A DNA stretch of 20,005 nucleotides from JAMOBE01 sp039908285 (GCA_039908285.1 JAMOBE010000067.1:1-20005), one strand, 5' to 3'. Positions 7,738 to 15,392 are shown, counted from the stretch's first letter. Notes: generated by a model from the sequence alone, not told the origin. A program made the numbers and translations.

Positions 7738-8904
7738 TCAGTCTTCCTCGGTCACCGGGATCAGCTCCACCCGCTTCTCCCGGGGCGAGAAGGCGAGGGC
7801 CAGCTCGCCGTGCTTCACCCGCAGAGCGTCGGCCCCGAACACGTCCCGGCGCCAGCCGTGCAGGGCCGGAACGGCGGCGGCATCGTCGGCGGCGATCCGC
7901 TCCAGGTCCTCGGACGAAGCCACCAGTTTCTGGGCGACGTCGTGGACGTCGCATTTCATCTTCAATAGCACGCGCAAAAGGTCGACCACCGGCGCCATGC
8001 CGTTGGGCAGCACCCGCCGGTCCTCCATGGTCGGGCACTCTTCGATCGGCAGGGTGACGGCGCGGGCGACGGCGTCGAGCATGTCCTGGCCATAGCGCCC
8101 CTCCGCCAGGCCCTTCGACACCATGCGCGAGCGTCCGAGATCCTCGACCGAGGCGGGAGCGTGGGCGGCGACCTCCAGCAGGGCCTCGTCGCGCACCACC
8201 CGCTGACGCGGCAGATTGCGGCTCTGCGCCTCCATCTCGCGCCAGGCGGCCAGCTCACGCAGGACCGCGAGGAACCGGGGACTGGTGGAGCGGGGCTTCA
8301 GGCGCCGCCAGGAGTCCTCCGGCGGCACCCGGTAGGTGGCCGGATTGGTCAGCACCGCCATCTCCTCCTCCAGCCAGCCGATGCGCCCGTCCTTTTCCAG
8401 GCGCTTGCGCAGGCGCTCGTACACCACCCGCAGGTGGGTGACGTCGGCCAGGGCATAGGTGATCTGCCGCTCGCTCAAGGGGCGCTGGGACCAGTCGGTG
8501 AAGCGCATCGACTTGTCGATGGTGGTCTTGGCCAGCTTGTTGACCAGCGTCTCGTACCCGACCGAGTCGCCGAAGCCACACACCATGGCCGCCACCTGGG
8601 TGTCGAACAGGGGGCGGGGGATGGCACCGGCCATCTCGAGGAAGATCTCCACGTCCTGACGGGCGGCGTGGAAGACCTTCAGCACCCGCTCGTTGGCCAT
8701 CAGCGCGTAGAGCGGCGCCAGGTCCATCCCCGGTGCCAGCGGATCGACGCACATGGCCTCGTCCGGCCCGGCCAGCTGGACGAGGCAGAGCTGCGACCAG
8801 TAGGTCTTCTCGCGCATGAACTCGGTATCGACCGTGACATAGGCGGAACGCGCCAGCCGGTCACAGAACGCGGCCAGGGAGGAACTGTCGGAAATCAGTG
8901 TCAT
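7738..8904 (-). CDS. rnd: Ribonuclease D
   Basis: The protein has 388 residues, the usual RNase D length. This 3'-to-5' exoribonuclease trims tRNA precursors and other structured RNAs in the cytoplasm. The DEDDy catalytic set is visible: VDTEFMRE gives Asp26 and Glu28, HAARQDVEIF gives Asp84, and the YALADVTHL motif gives Tyr150 and Asp154. An HRDC-like helical domain follows (about 205-290, with LAAWREMEAQ and LPRQRVVRDEALLEVA). The start is set by an ATGA overlap with the histidine-phosphatase stop; the ribosome-binding site itself is poor, as expected for coupling. A tRNA-Glu gene lies downstream on the same strand, which is notable for a tRNA-processing enzyme. Confidence 0.97.
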   Translation of the reverse strand: MTLISDSSSLAAFCDRLARSAYVTVDTEFMREKTYWSQLCLVQLAGPDEAMCVDPLAPGMDLAPLYALMANERVLKVFHAARQDVEIFLEMAGAIPRPLFDTQVAAMVCGFGDSVGYETLVNKLAKTTIDKSMRFTDWSQRPLSERQITYALADVTHLRVVYERLRKRLEKDGRIGWLEEEMAVLTNPATYRVPPEDSWRRLKPRSTSPRFLAVLRELAAWREMEAQSRNLPRQRVVRDEALLEVAAHAPASVEDLGRSRMVSKGLAEGRYGQDMLDAVARAVTLPIEECPTMEDRRVLPNGMAPVVDLLRVLLKMKCDVHDVAQKLVASSEDLERIAADDAAAVPALHGWRRDVFGADALRVKHGELALAFSPREKRVELIPVTEED

Positions 8905-9497
8905 GGTGGTCCGTGATGCCCGTTGGAATGGGAATTGATCAGGGTGCCGGCGTCCGCGCCAAGGACGATCTCGCGCCAGCCGTCGGCCGAGGGCTCGAAG
9001 CGGAGGGGAACGGCGTTGGGCACCAGGTCCTCGGCGCCGGGCAGCCCGAAGTGCCGGCGCAGTACCCGGCAGGTGCCGTTGTGGGCCACCACCAGAATCG
9101 GCGCCGCGTCCGCGTCCGCCCCCGCCTCCGCCACCCCCGCCAGCGTGCGGGCGGTGAAGTCGGCCAGGGTCTCTCCTCCCTCCGGATCGGAGTCGATGGG
9201 CCGCAGGGCGCGGTCGCGGCCCTCGTAGATGCCCCAGCGCCGCTCCATCAGCCGGGGATCGGTCCGCACCTCGCGGCCCAGCACCTCGCCGATGATGCGG
9301 GCGGTTTCCAGGGCGCGGCCCAAGGGGCTGGCGTGGATGGCTCCCACCGGATGACCGACGAGGATGGCGGCCGCCCGTCGCGCCTGCCTGCGCCCCTCGG
9401 CATTGAGCGGCACGTCCCTCTGGCCCATGACCAGCCGGGCGCGATTGTGGTCGGTCACCCCGTGGCGCACGAAATAGAAGGGGACTCCGGGAGTCAT
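8901..9497 (-). CDS. Histidine phosphatase family protein (phosphoglycerate mutase-like)
   Basis: The 198-residue protein shows the branch-1 histidine phosphatase pattern. FVRHGVTDHNRA carries Arg11 and the phospho-accepting His12, MGQRDVPLNAEGRRQA is the conserved follow-on, and SPLGRALETA gives Arg61. ERRWGIYEG supplies the acid Glu85, and VVAHNGTCRVL gives the second His139. Relatives include cobalamin phosphatase CobC, phosphoglycerate mutase and broad-specificity phosphatases; the substrate cannot be told from sequence alone. ATG 9497 was chosen because it overlaps the cupin stop as ATGA and starts directly at the family N-terminus. The open frame extends upstream to 9662, but that part is antisense-like and overlaps the cupin gene. 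The gene's own stop overlaps the start of rnd. Confidence 0.92.
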   Translation of the reverse strand: MTPGVPFYFVRHGVTDHNRARLVMGQRDVPLNAEGRRQARRAAAILVGHPVGAIHASPLGRALETARIIGEVLGREVRTDPRLMERRWGIYEGRDRALRPIDSDPEGGETLADFTARTLAGVAEAGADADAAPILVVAHNGTCRVLRRHFGLPGAEDLVPNAVPLRFEPSADGWREIVLGADAGTLINSHSNGHHGPP

Positions 9498-10054
9498 GCG
9501 CCAGGTACCGTCAGGTCGGCAATCTCGGTCCGGAACACTGGATAGGCGGCGGTCAGCGCGTCCCGGTCGCCATGGGTATAGTCGGCATACTCGAAACCAG
9601 GGGAAACCGTGCACCCGAGAAGGGCGAACCGACCGCCGGGAACCAGGCGCGCCCCCTGCCACACGCCGGCCGGCACCACAACCTGGGGCCGCATCCCCGC
9701 CGCCAGATCGGTGCCGATGACGAGGCGGCAGCCGGAGCCATCGGGGTGAAGGTTCAGCATCTCAATCGGATCACCAATATAGAAATGAAAGATCTCGTCG
9801 CTCGCCAGCCGGTGCAGATGCGATATGGTCCCCGGCCGCAGCAGGTAATAGATGGCGGTGGCCAGCGCCCGCCGTCCGCCGAATCGCTCCGGCAGCGATA
9901 CAGCCGCGACTCGCTCGCCACTGCGGACCCCCTCGCCACTGCGGTAGGTCTCGACGAAGTGGCCTCCCTCGGTCGGATGCGGAACGAGCCCCAGCAGGGA
10001 GACGATCTCGTCCGCCGTGACGGCCGGAGAAGACGTGGCCGCCGACCCGGTCAG
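9494..10054 (-). CDS. Cupin_5 (DUF985) family protein, apparent CTG start
   Basis: The frame gives a full-length Cupin_5 protein. It runs from TADEIVSLLGLVPHPTEGGHFVETYRS through ATAIYYLLRPGTISHLHRL and ASDEIFHFYIGDP to QVVVPAGVWQGARL and GCTVSPGFEYADYTHG. These are the core strands and the His/Glu-containing motif of this sugar-binding-like cupin family. The family N-terminus lies before the first ATG in the frame (9760), which would delete half the fold. There is no ATG, GTG or TTG between 9760 and the upstream stop codon at 10298-10300. The CTG at 10054 overlaps the TGA of the preceding gene as CTGA, like the ATGA and GTGA overlaps elsewhere here, so I take it as the start (186 aa). A 12-nt direct repeat encoding RSGE lies at 9914-9943. 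Biochemical function is unknown. Confidence 0.82.
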   Translation of the reverse strand: MTGSAATSSPAVTADEIVSLLGLVPHPTEGGHFVETYRSGEGVRSGERVAAVSLPERFGGRRALATAIYYLLRPGTISHLHRLASDEIFHFYIGDPIEMLNLHPDGSGCRLVIGTDLAAGMRPQVVVPAGVWQGARLVPGGRFALLGCTVSPGFEYADYTHGDRDALTAAYPVFRTEIADLTVPGA

Positions 10055-10353
10055 GGCTTGCGGCCGGTGATGAGGAACTCGGCCAGCGCCAGGGATTTGG
10101 TCGTCCCTTCGCCGCTGGGATCCACGGTCTTGGTCTGGTCGCGAACCCAGGCCAGCACCGCATCCTTGTCCACCGGCGTGGTCTTCATCACCTGGATCAG
10201 GATCGCCTGCACCGCGAGGGTGTGAGCGGCGATGTCGTCCAGCGCACCCATCAGCGTATCGACCTGATTCCTGGTGACGGTGGTCATCTGCTCGACATCA
10301 CCGGACAAATCGGTGAGCATCTTCTGGACCTGGTTGAGCAAGGCGTCCGCCAT
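10051..10353 (-). CDS. Hypothetical 100-aa helical protein, first gene of the rnd operon
   Basis: This 100-residue protein has no family I can name with confidence. It begins MADALLNQVQKMLTDLSGDVEQM and looks almost entirely amphipathic and helical, with heptad-like spacing of hydrophobics through about residue 60. It ends in a charged segment (DQTKTVDPSGEGTTKSLALAEFLITGRKP). The length and composition recall small phasin-like or coiled-coil proteins, but no diagnostic motif is present. GGAGAAG lies 5 nt before the ATG, a strong ribosome-binding site, which fits its position as the first gene of the leftward operon. Its stop codon overlaps the apparent CTG start of the cupin gene. Confidence 0.75.
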   Translation of the reverse strand: MADALLNQVQKMLTDLSGDVEQMTTVTRNQVDTLMGALDDIAAHTLAVQAILIQVMKTTPVDKDAVLAWVRDQTKTVDPSGEGTTKSLALAEFLITGRKP

Positions 10354-10639
10354 CGCGCTTCTCCAAACGGGGTTGGTATTCGAGAATCAGCATAAACGCC
10401 AATCCCCATCCGTGTCTTGTGTTGGATAGGAACCGGCCCCGGATCATCATGCCCCAATCCCCGCCCCGATCAAGAGGATTATGACACGATCGGCCAGACC
10501 CATACCCCCATCCCCCTGGCCGCTTGTCCAGCAGGCCAGGCTGTGGTATCGCTGGAGAACGATGCGGAGGGCCAGGCCGAGACCATCGTCGGCCCCCCCC
10601 TTCCGCCCGTGGTCACGAGTCGTGCTGGGTCCCGCGGAA

Positions 10640-11068
10640 ATGAGTCTGTTCTCGTTCCTGTTCCCGAAAAAGAGTCCGTCCTGGCACGCCATACCCACCG
10701 ATCCGAAATGGCGCCGGGACTCGCGCGGGCGATTCTTCCGGCTGAACGATGTGAATGTCGACCAGCATCAGCTTCGTGGCTGTGGGGGGGTGTACGTGCT
10801 GTGGCACGGAGGCATTCGCCCGCGCTGGGTCCACGTCGCCGCCGCCGATGACCTGGCGCAGGCGCTGGAGGCCGCCAGGGCCGACCCCGATATCAGCAGG
10901 TATGACGTCAACGGCGGCCTGTTCACCACCTGGGCATCGGTGCGCCGCGACTATCGCGCCGGTGTGGTGGTCTATCTGCGTGGCCTGATGTGCCCGATCA
11001 TCCAGCCCAGCCCTTCGGACCGCTCGGACGAGCCGGTCGAGGTGGTGCCGGTCCTGATGCCCCTCTAG
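10640..11068 (+). CDS. Hypothetical protein with a GVYVLW...VHV core
   Basis: I do not recognise the family. From ATG 10640 the protein has 142 residues: MSLFSFLFPKKSP, a basic segment (KWRRDSRGRFFRL), then GGVYVLWHGGIRPRWVHVAAADDLAQAL and a C-terminal beta-rich part (VVVYLRGLMCPIIQP). The GVYVL...WVHV...DDL arrangement faintly recalls the GIY-YIG fold, but the catalytic Tyr, Arg and Glu pattern is not clear, so I do not claim nuclease activity. The frame is open upstream to ATG 10481, which has a better ribosome-binding site (AAGAGG). That start would add 53 Arg/Pro-rich residues and place a run of eight C (10593-10600) inside the gene. The stop codon directly abuts the palindromic element at 11068. 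Confidence 0.6.
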   Translation: MSLFSFLFPKKSPSWHAIPTDPKWRRDSRGRFFRLNDVNVDQHQLRGCGGVYVLWHGGIRPRWVHVAAADDLAQALEAARADPDISRYDVNGGLFTTWASVRRDYRAGVVVYLRGLMCPIIQPSPSDRSDEPVEVVPVLMPL

Positions 11069-11228
11069 CCCGCATTTCTCACCGGTCCGACGGATGCTGG
11101 CTTGATCCTTGATCCGCCTATGATTTTTCCTCCCTTGCCAATACAGCCAGTATTGCCGGCGGTCGGAAAAATCATAGGTGAATCAAATCTCTGCGCCATC
11201 ATTCCGCGTCCCGGTGAGAAATGCGGGC
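11068..11228. repeat. 161-bp nested palindrome, MITE-like element
   Basis: Four inverted-repeat pairs share one centre near 11148. The outer 18-bp arms GCCCGCATTTCTCACCGG (11068-11085) and 11211-11228 are perfect complements. TTGAT (11109-11113) pairs with 11182-11186, the 14-bp CCTATGATTTTTCC (11117-11130) pairs with 11165-11178, and CAATAC (11139-11144) pairs with 11150-11155. The stretches between are partly complementary. The whole could fold into one long hairpin. Defined termini, small size and no coding capacity fit a non-autonomous transposable element. The flanks CTAG/CAAG do not form a clean target duplication. An alternative is a bidirectional terminator. Confidence 0.75.
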
Positions 11229-11301
11229 AAGCCCGTTCTGTCGAACCAACAGGGAGTGAGGCTGGACGAGTTCTCGTGCGTTTTTCGGAATGAGTATCAA
11301 T

Positions 11302-11330
11302 TTGATCTTGCCAGGTCGCTGGGCCATAAG
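11302..11330 (+). promoter_or_regulatory. Weak candidate sigma70-type promoter for the first chemoreceptor
   Basis: TTGATC (11302-11307), 17 nt and CATAAG (11325-11330) lie 76 bp before the chemoreceptor start. Each hexamer matches consensus at 4 of 6 positions. It lies between the palindromic element and the G tract. Chemotaxis genes often use other sigma factors, so this is tentative. Confidence 0.3.
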
Positions 11331-11388
11331 ATACACAACCGCGGATTCTTTATGGCCATGCGGATGATGGGCGAGGTCCGATCTCCGT

Positions 11389-11399
11389 GGGGGGGGGGG
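11389..11399 (+). repeat. Homopolymeric tract of 11 G
   Basis: Eleven consecutive G lie directly upstream of AGAGCG and the ATG at 11406, in the ribosome-binding region of the first chemoreceptor. Tracts of this length are prone to slippage during replication. The reading frame is also open through the tract from 11178, so an upstream start would place it inside the coding region. Confidence 0.9.
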
Positions 11400-11405
11400 A
11401 GAGCG

Positions 11406-13373
11406 ATGGAAGGACTTCTGGGCAGGATCAGTCTGAAGTACCAGATCGGCGTCATCGGGCTGATCGGCATCATCGGCATGGTTGGCCTTGGGCTTGTCGA
11501 CCACTTCGGCAACGCGGCCGCTCGCCGTGCCCAGGCGGAGATGGATATCGCCGCCGATGCCCGCAATCACATCGCGGCGATCCAGAACAACCTGCTCCAG
11601 GCGCGGCGCCATGAAAAGGACTTCTTCCTGCGCGACAAGGAAGAATACGTCACCAAGCACGAAAAGTCGGTCACCAAGGCCGGCGAGCACGTGGACGGCC
11701 TCATCAAAACCCTACCCCATGACGAGGACAAGGCCGCCGTCGAAAAGGTCAGGACGGGGGTTGCGGCCTACATCATCGCCTTCAAGGCGGTCGTGGCCGA
11801 CAAGGTCAAGGCCGGTCTGGACGAGAAGTCGGGGCTTCTCGGCTCCCTGCGCGCCTCGGTTCACGAGATCGAGAACGAACTGAAAAAGTACGACGAGCCG
11901 CGCGTCACCGTTTCCATGCTGATGATGCGCCGGCACGAAAAGGACTTCATGGCCCGTCAGGACGCCAAGTATGCCGAGGAGATGAAGAAGCGCGGCGAGG
12001 AATTCAAGAAACTGCTGGAGGCATCCCAGATCCCCGCGGATGCCCGCAAGGGTCTTTTCGACAAGCTGGCGAACTATCACCGCGATTTCTTCGCGGTGGT
12101 TGACTCGACGGCCCTCATTGCGGCATCGACCAAGAAGCTGTCCTCGACCTATGCCGAGATGGAGGCGAAACTCGACGAACTGACCGCCGGCATCGACCGC
12201 GACTACGACACGGCCAAGGCCGACAACGAGGCGCAGCAGGCGGCGACCGAGCGGCTCATCCTCTGGTCGATCGTCATCGGCATTCTGCTGGCCGCGGTCA
12301 TCGCGTTCCTGGTCACCCGCAGCGTTCTCGCGGCGCTCCTCGGCGTCTCGGGAGCGATCGGCCGGCTGTCCGACGGCGACCTCGATGTCGCCATTCCCTC
12401 CCAGAACCGCACCGACGAAATCGGCCGCATGGCCACCGCCGTGCAGGTGTTCAAGGAGAACGCCATCCGGATTGCCGGAATGCAGGCCGAGCGGGAGGAG
12501 ATGAAGCGCAAGACGGAGGCCGATCGCAAGGCGGCGATGAACGACCTGGCCGGCAGCTTCGAGGCCAGCGTGCGCGGCATCGTCCAGATCGTCTCGTCGT
12601 CGGCGACGGAACTGCACGCCTCGGCCCAGACCCTGACCCACGTGGCGGAGCGGACGGTCCACCAGTCCCAGGCGGTCACGTCGGCCTCGGAAGAGGCGGC
12701 GGCCAACGTGCAGACCGTGGCGGCGGCGGCGGAGGAACTTTCCTCGTCGGTGGCGGAAATCAGCCGTCAGGTGACCCAGTCGGTCGCCGTGTCCCGGGGG
12801 GCCGTCGAGGAGGCGAGCCGCGTCAACGCCCTGGTCCAGGGGCTGGCCGCCGCGGCGCAGAAGATCGGCGCCGTGGTCAAGCTCATCAACGACATCGCCA
12901 GCCAGACCAACCTGCTCGCCCTGAACGCCACCATCGAGGCGGCGCGGGCCGGCGACGCCGGCAAGGGCTTCGCCGTCGTCGCCAACGAGGTGAAGTCTCT
13001 GGCCAATCAGACGGCCAAGGCGACGGAGGAGATCTCGGGCCAGATCACCGCCGTCCAGTCGGCGACCGAGGAATCGGTCGTCGCCATCAGGGCCATCACC
13101 ACCACCATCGGTCAGATCAGCGAGATCGGCGGGGCCATCGCCGCCGCGGTCGAGGAGCAGAGCGCCGCCACCAGGGAAATCGCCCGCAACGTCGACCAGG
13201 CGGCGGCTGGAACGGCCGAGGTGACCCGCAACATCACCGGCGTCCACGACTCGTCGTCGGAGACCGACAAGGTATCGACCGAGGTCCTGGGCGCCGTGGG
13301 GGAACTCTCCGCCCAGGCCGAGCACCTGCGCGAGGACGTGGACCGCTTCATCGCCCACATTCGCAAGATGTGA
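11406..13373 (+). CDS. Methyl-accepting chemotaxis protein with helical-bimodular-type sensor
   Basis: This is a 655-residue transmembrane chemoreceptor. The first membrane helix is about 13-31 (IGVIGLIGIIGMVGLGLV). A periplasmic all-helical region of about 250 residues carries two RRHEKDF motifs (near 68-74 and 175-181), the hallmark of helical bimodular (HBM) sensor domains. The second membrane helix is about 285-303, followed by a HAMP linker to about 357. A cytoplasmic signalling domain follows with the invariant hairpin DIASQTNLLALNATIEAARAGDAGKGFAVVA. No CheR-binding pentapeptide ends the protein. It should signal ligand binding to CheA/CheW; known HBM ligands include organic acids, but the ligand here is unknown. 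ATG 11406 was chosen because the membrane helix starts 12 residues later and a purine-rich tract precedes it. Confidence 0.96.
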   Translation: MEGLLGRISLKYQIGVIGLIGIIGMVGLGLVDHFGNAAARRAQAEMDIAADARNHIAAIQNNLLQARRHEKDFFLRDKEEYVTKHEKSVTKAGEHVDGLIKTLPHDEDKAAVEKVRTGVAAYIIAFKAVVADKVKAGLDEKSGLLGSLRASVHEIENELKKYDEPRVTVSMLMMRRHEKDFMARQDAKYAEEMKKRGEEFKKLLEASQIPADARKGLFDKLANYHRDFFAVVDSTALIAASTKKLSSTYAEMEAKLDELTAGIDRDYDTAKADNEAQQAATERLILWSIVIGILLAAVIAFLVTRSVLAALLGVSGAIGRLSDGDLDVAIPSQNRTDEIGRMATAVQVFKENAIRIAGMQAEREEMKRKTEADRKAAMNDLAGSFEASVRGIVQIVSSSATELHASAQTLTHVAERTVHQSQAVTSASEEAAANVQTVAAAAEELSSSVAEISRQVTQSVAVSRGAVEEASRVNALVQGLAAAAQKIGAVVKLINDIASQTNLLALNATIEAARAGDAGKGFAVVANEVKSLANQTAKATEEISGQITAVQSATEESVVAIRAITTTIGQISEIGGAIAAAVEEQSAATREIARNVDQAAAGTAEVTRNITGVHDSSSETDKVSTEVLGAVGELSAQAEHLREDVDRFIAHIRKM

Positions 13374-13558
13374 TCCCGACGAAGTCGGACAGCGGGAGGG
13401 TAGTATTGGTGGACTGCCTGATATTCGAGCAAAGGACACCCGTGACAAAAGAATGGACACCCATATCGAAAGCAGTGTATTGAGTCTCGGCCTGTGCGCA
13501 ACGGCAACAACAACTCCGGTGTTGGGCGGCGTCATAACGCAGTTCGAGGAAAGCCACA

Positions 13559-15238
13559 ATGGGTCTCACCTTTCGCGCGAAGATACTCTCGCTGGCCGCA
13601 ATCTCCCTGATCCTGATGACCGCCATCGGCGCCACGGCGTATGGGACCATCACCACCCTGACCGCCAGTCTTGAGGAGGTCGGCATCACCGGCTCGGCCC
13701 TGCGCAACCACGTGGAGGGCGACATGATGCATGACGCCCTCCGCGCCGACGTGCTGTCGGCCCTGCGGGCGGGAGACAAGGCGCCGGATGCCGTGAAGGA
13801 CGAGGTGCGCGCCGACCTGAAAGAGCACGTGAAGACCTTTCGGGACGCGATCGCTGCCAACAGGGGATTGGCGCTTGATGACGACGTCAAGCGGGCGCTG
13901 GCCACCGTCGAGGCGCCTCTCGATGCCTACATCACTGCCGCCGAGGACATGATCCGTCTCTCCCTGACAGACCGGGCGGCGGCCGAGGTGAAGTTTCCAC
14001 GATTCCTCGACTCGTTCAAGGAACTCGAGGAGAAGATGGCCAGGTTGAGCGATACCGTCCAGAAGACGGTGGAGGCCGCCACCGTTGCCAGTCGCGACTC
14101 CTCCGCCATGGCCAAGCCCCTGATCCTGGGCGTCGGCCTGGCCGCCGTGCTGGCCAGTGCCGCCATGGCGGCATGGACGCTCGTCTCCACCATCAGGCCG
14201 CTCGCCGGCTGCGCCAACGCCCTCCAGGCCCTTGGGCGGGGCGACACCAGCGTCGCGCCGGTCGTCTATCCCGTCAACGACGAGATCGGGACCGTGGTGC
14301 GCGCCATCGAGGACTATCGGCAGAAAAGCGCCGATGTGCAGCGGATGCAGCGCGATCAGGAGGAACAGAAGGTCCGCTCCGAGGCGGAGAAGCGCCAGGC
14401 CATGCGCGACCTGGCCGATGACTTCGAGTCCGGCGTGAAGAGTGCGGTCGACCAGGTCTCCGCCAGCGCGGACGGCATCGTCGACCTGGCCAGCAGGATG
14501 GGCCAGAAGATCGACACCAGTTCCGCCCGGTCGCTGGACGTGGCCGAGACCTCCGAGCGCACCTCCCACAGCGTCGACACGGTGGCCGCCGCCACCGAGG
14601 AACTGTCGGCGTCCATCGCCGAAATCAGCCGCCAGGTCGCCCAGTCGGCCGAGATCGCCGCCCTTGCCGTCACCGATGCCGATCGCACCAACGAGGAGGT
14701 CCGGGGCCTCACCGAGGCGGTGGAGAAGATCGGTCAGGTGGTGAAACTCATCACCGACATCGCCAGCCAGACCAACCTCCTCGCCCTCAACGCCACCATC
14801 GAGGCGGCCCGGGCCGGCGACGCCGGCAAGGGGTTCGCGGTGGTGGCGAGCGAAGTGAAGAACCTGGCCAACCAGACGGCCAGGGCCACCGATGAGATCG
14901 GGGCGCAGATCACCGCCGTGCAGGGCGCCACCCAGCGAGCGGCCGAGGCCATCGGCGGCGTCAGTGGGACCATCGCCCGGATCAGCGAGATTTCCTCGGT
15001 GATCGCCGCCGCCGTCGAGGAGCAGGGGGCCGCGACACAGGAGATCGCCCGCAACGTTCGCAACGTCAGCAGCGATGCCCAGAGCGTCTCCGGCAGCATC
15101 GGCGACGTCGCCCGCTCCTCCGCCTCGTCCTACGGCTCGGCCATCCAGGTCATCTGGTCGGCGGATGACCTCAAGCGTCCCGTCGACGGTCTGAAGCGGG
15201 CGGTGGGGTCGTTCCTCGCTTCGGTGCGGTCGGCATAA
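13559..15238 (+). CDS. Methyl-accepting chemotaxis protein, compact helical sensor
   Basis: This 559-residue chemoreceptor follows the first one on the same strand after a 185-bp gap. Its first membrane helix is about 8-29. A short periplasmic helical domain (about 30-185) contains HVEGDMMHDALRADVLSAL, a His-rich motif seen in alphaproteobacterial receptors. The second membrane helix is about 188-211, followed by HAMP and a signalling domain. The hairpin DIASQTNLLALNATIEAARAGDAGKGFAVVA is identical to that of the upstream receptor, while the sensor is unrelated. GAGGAAAG precedes the ATG at a good distance. The two receptors could join the same signalling array but answer different cues. No pentapeptide tether is visible at the C-terminus. 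Confidence 0.96.
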   Translation: MGLTFRAKILSLAAISLILMTAIGATAYGTITTLTASLEEVGITGSALRNHVEGDMMHDALRADVLSALRAGDKAPDAVKDEVRADLKEHVKTFRDAIAANRGLALDDDVKRALATVEAPLDAYITAAEDMIRLSLTDRAAAEVKFPRFLDSFKELEEKMARLSDTVQKTVEAATVASRDSSAMAKPLILGVGLAAVLASAAMAAWTLVSTIRPLAGCANALQALGRGDTSVAPVVYPVNDEIGTVVRAIEDYRQKSADVQRMQRDQEEQKVRSEAEKRQAMRDLADDFESGVKSAVDQVSASADGIVDLASRMGQKIDTSSARSLDVAETSERTSHSVDTVAAATEELSASIAEISRQVAQSAEIAALAVTDADRTNEEVRGLTEAVEKIGQVVKLITDIASQTNLLALNATIEAARAGDAGKGFAVVASEVKNLANQTARATDEIGAQITAVQGATQRAAEAIGGVSGTIARISEISSVIAAAVEEQGAATQEIARNVRNVSSDAQSVSGSIGDVARSSASSYGSAIQVIWSADDLKRPVDGLKRAVGSFLASVRSA

Positions 15239-15288
15239 TTCGGAGTCAGGGTCTTCACCCGATTGCCCTACCCTGCACGATACATTGC

Positions 15289-15317
15289 TTGACTCGGTGG
15301 CAAACCATTGGCTTATA
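15289..15317 (+). promoter_or_regulatory. Predicted sigma70-type promoter for motAB
   Basis: TTGACT (15289-15294), a 17-nt spacer and CTTATA (15312-15317) lie 128 bp upstream of motA, after the second chemoreceptor ends. The -35 matches consensus at 5 of 6 positions; the -10 is weaker. Transcription from here would give a leader of about 120 nt containing the structures at 15331-15392. Confidence 0.45.
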
Positions 15318-15330
15318 GGAGGAGCGACCG

Positions 15331-15392
15331 TCCCTGGTGCGCAAGTGGCGAAAGCCAGGATCTGGGACCGCGCGATGGGGGGCCGCGCGATG
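15331..15392 (+). promoter_or_regulatory. Structured motA leader with alternative hairpins and a direct repeat
   Basis: Several pairings compete here. TGGC-GAAA-GCCA (15346-15357) forms a GNRA tetraloop hairpin. CCTGG (15333-15337) can pair with CCAGG (15355-15359), and CCAG (15355-15358) can pair with CTGG (15362-15365). Next, CCGCGCGATG occurs twice, at 15368-15377 and 15383-15392, with a 15-bp period. This could be a regulatory leader or a protein-binding site, but no known riboswitch class matches. Confidence 0.35.

Noticed and set aside
6600..8057. Plus-strand open frame of 485 codons across the membrane-protein and rnd genes
   Set aside because: Its product is rich in Arg, His, Gln and Pro, typical of antisense reading of G+C-rich genes, and it crosses two well-supported genes.
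10378..10387. Perfect 10-bp palindrome ATTCGAGAAT upstream of the 100-aa gene
   Set aside because: Short palindromes of this size are common and it is not placed relative to a convincing promoter; possible operator but unsupported.
10801..10815. TGGCACG, partial sigma54 -24 element
   Set aside because: No GC/TTGC element at the required spacing, and it lies inside a coding region.
13376..13388. Small hairpin CCGAC-GAA-GTCGG just after the first chemoreceptor
   Set aside because: Only 5 bp with no T-run; not enough to call a terminator.
11712..13559. Long open frame (615 codons) on the minus strand opposite the first chemoreceptor
   Set aside because: It is the antisense of a clear chemoreceptor in G+C-rich DNA, its product is a low-complexity Gly/Arg/His/Asp mix, and it has no recognisable domain.
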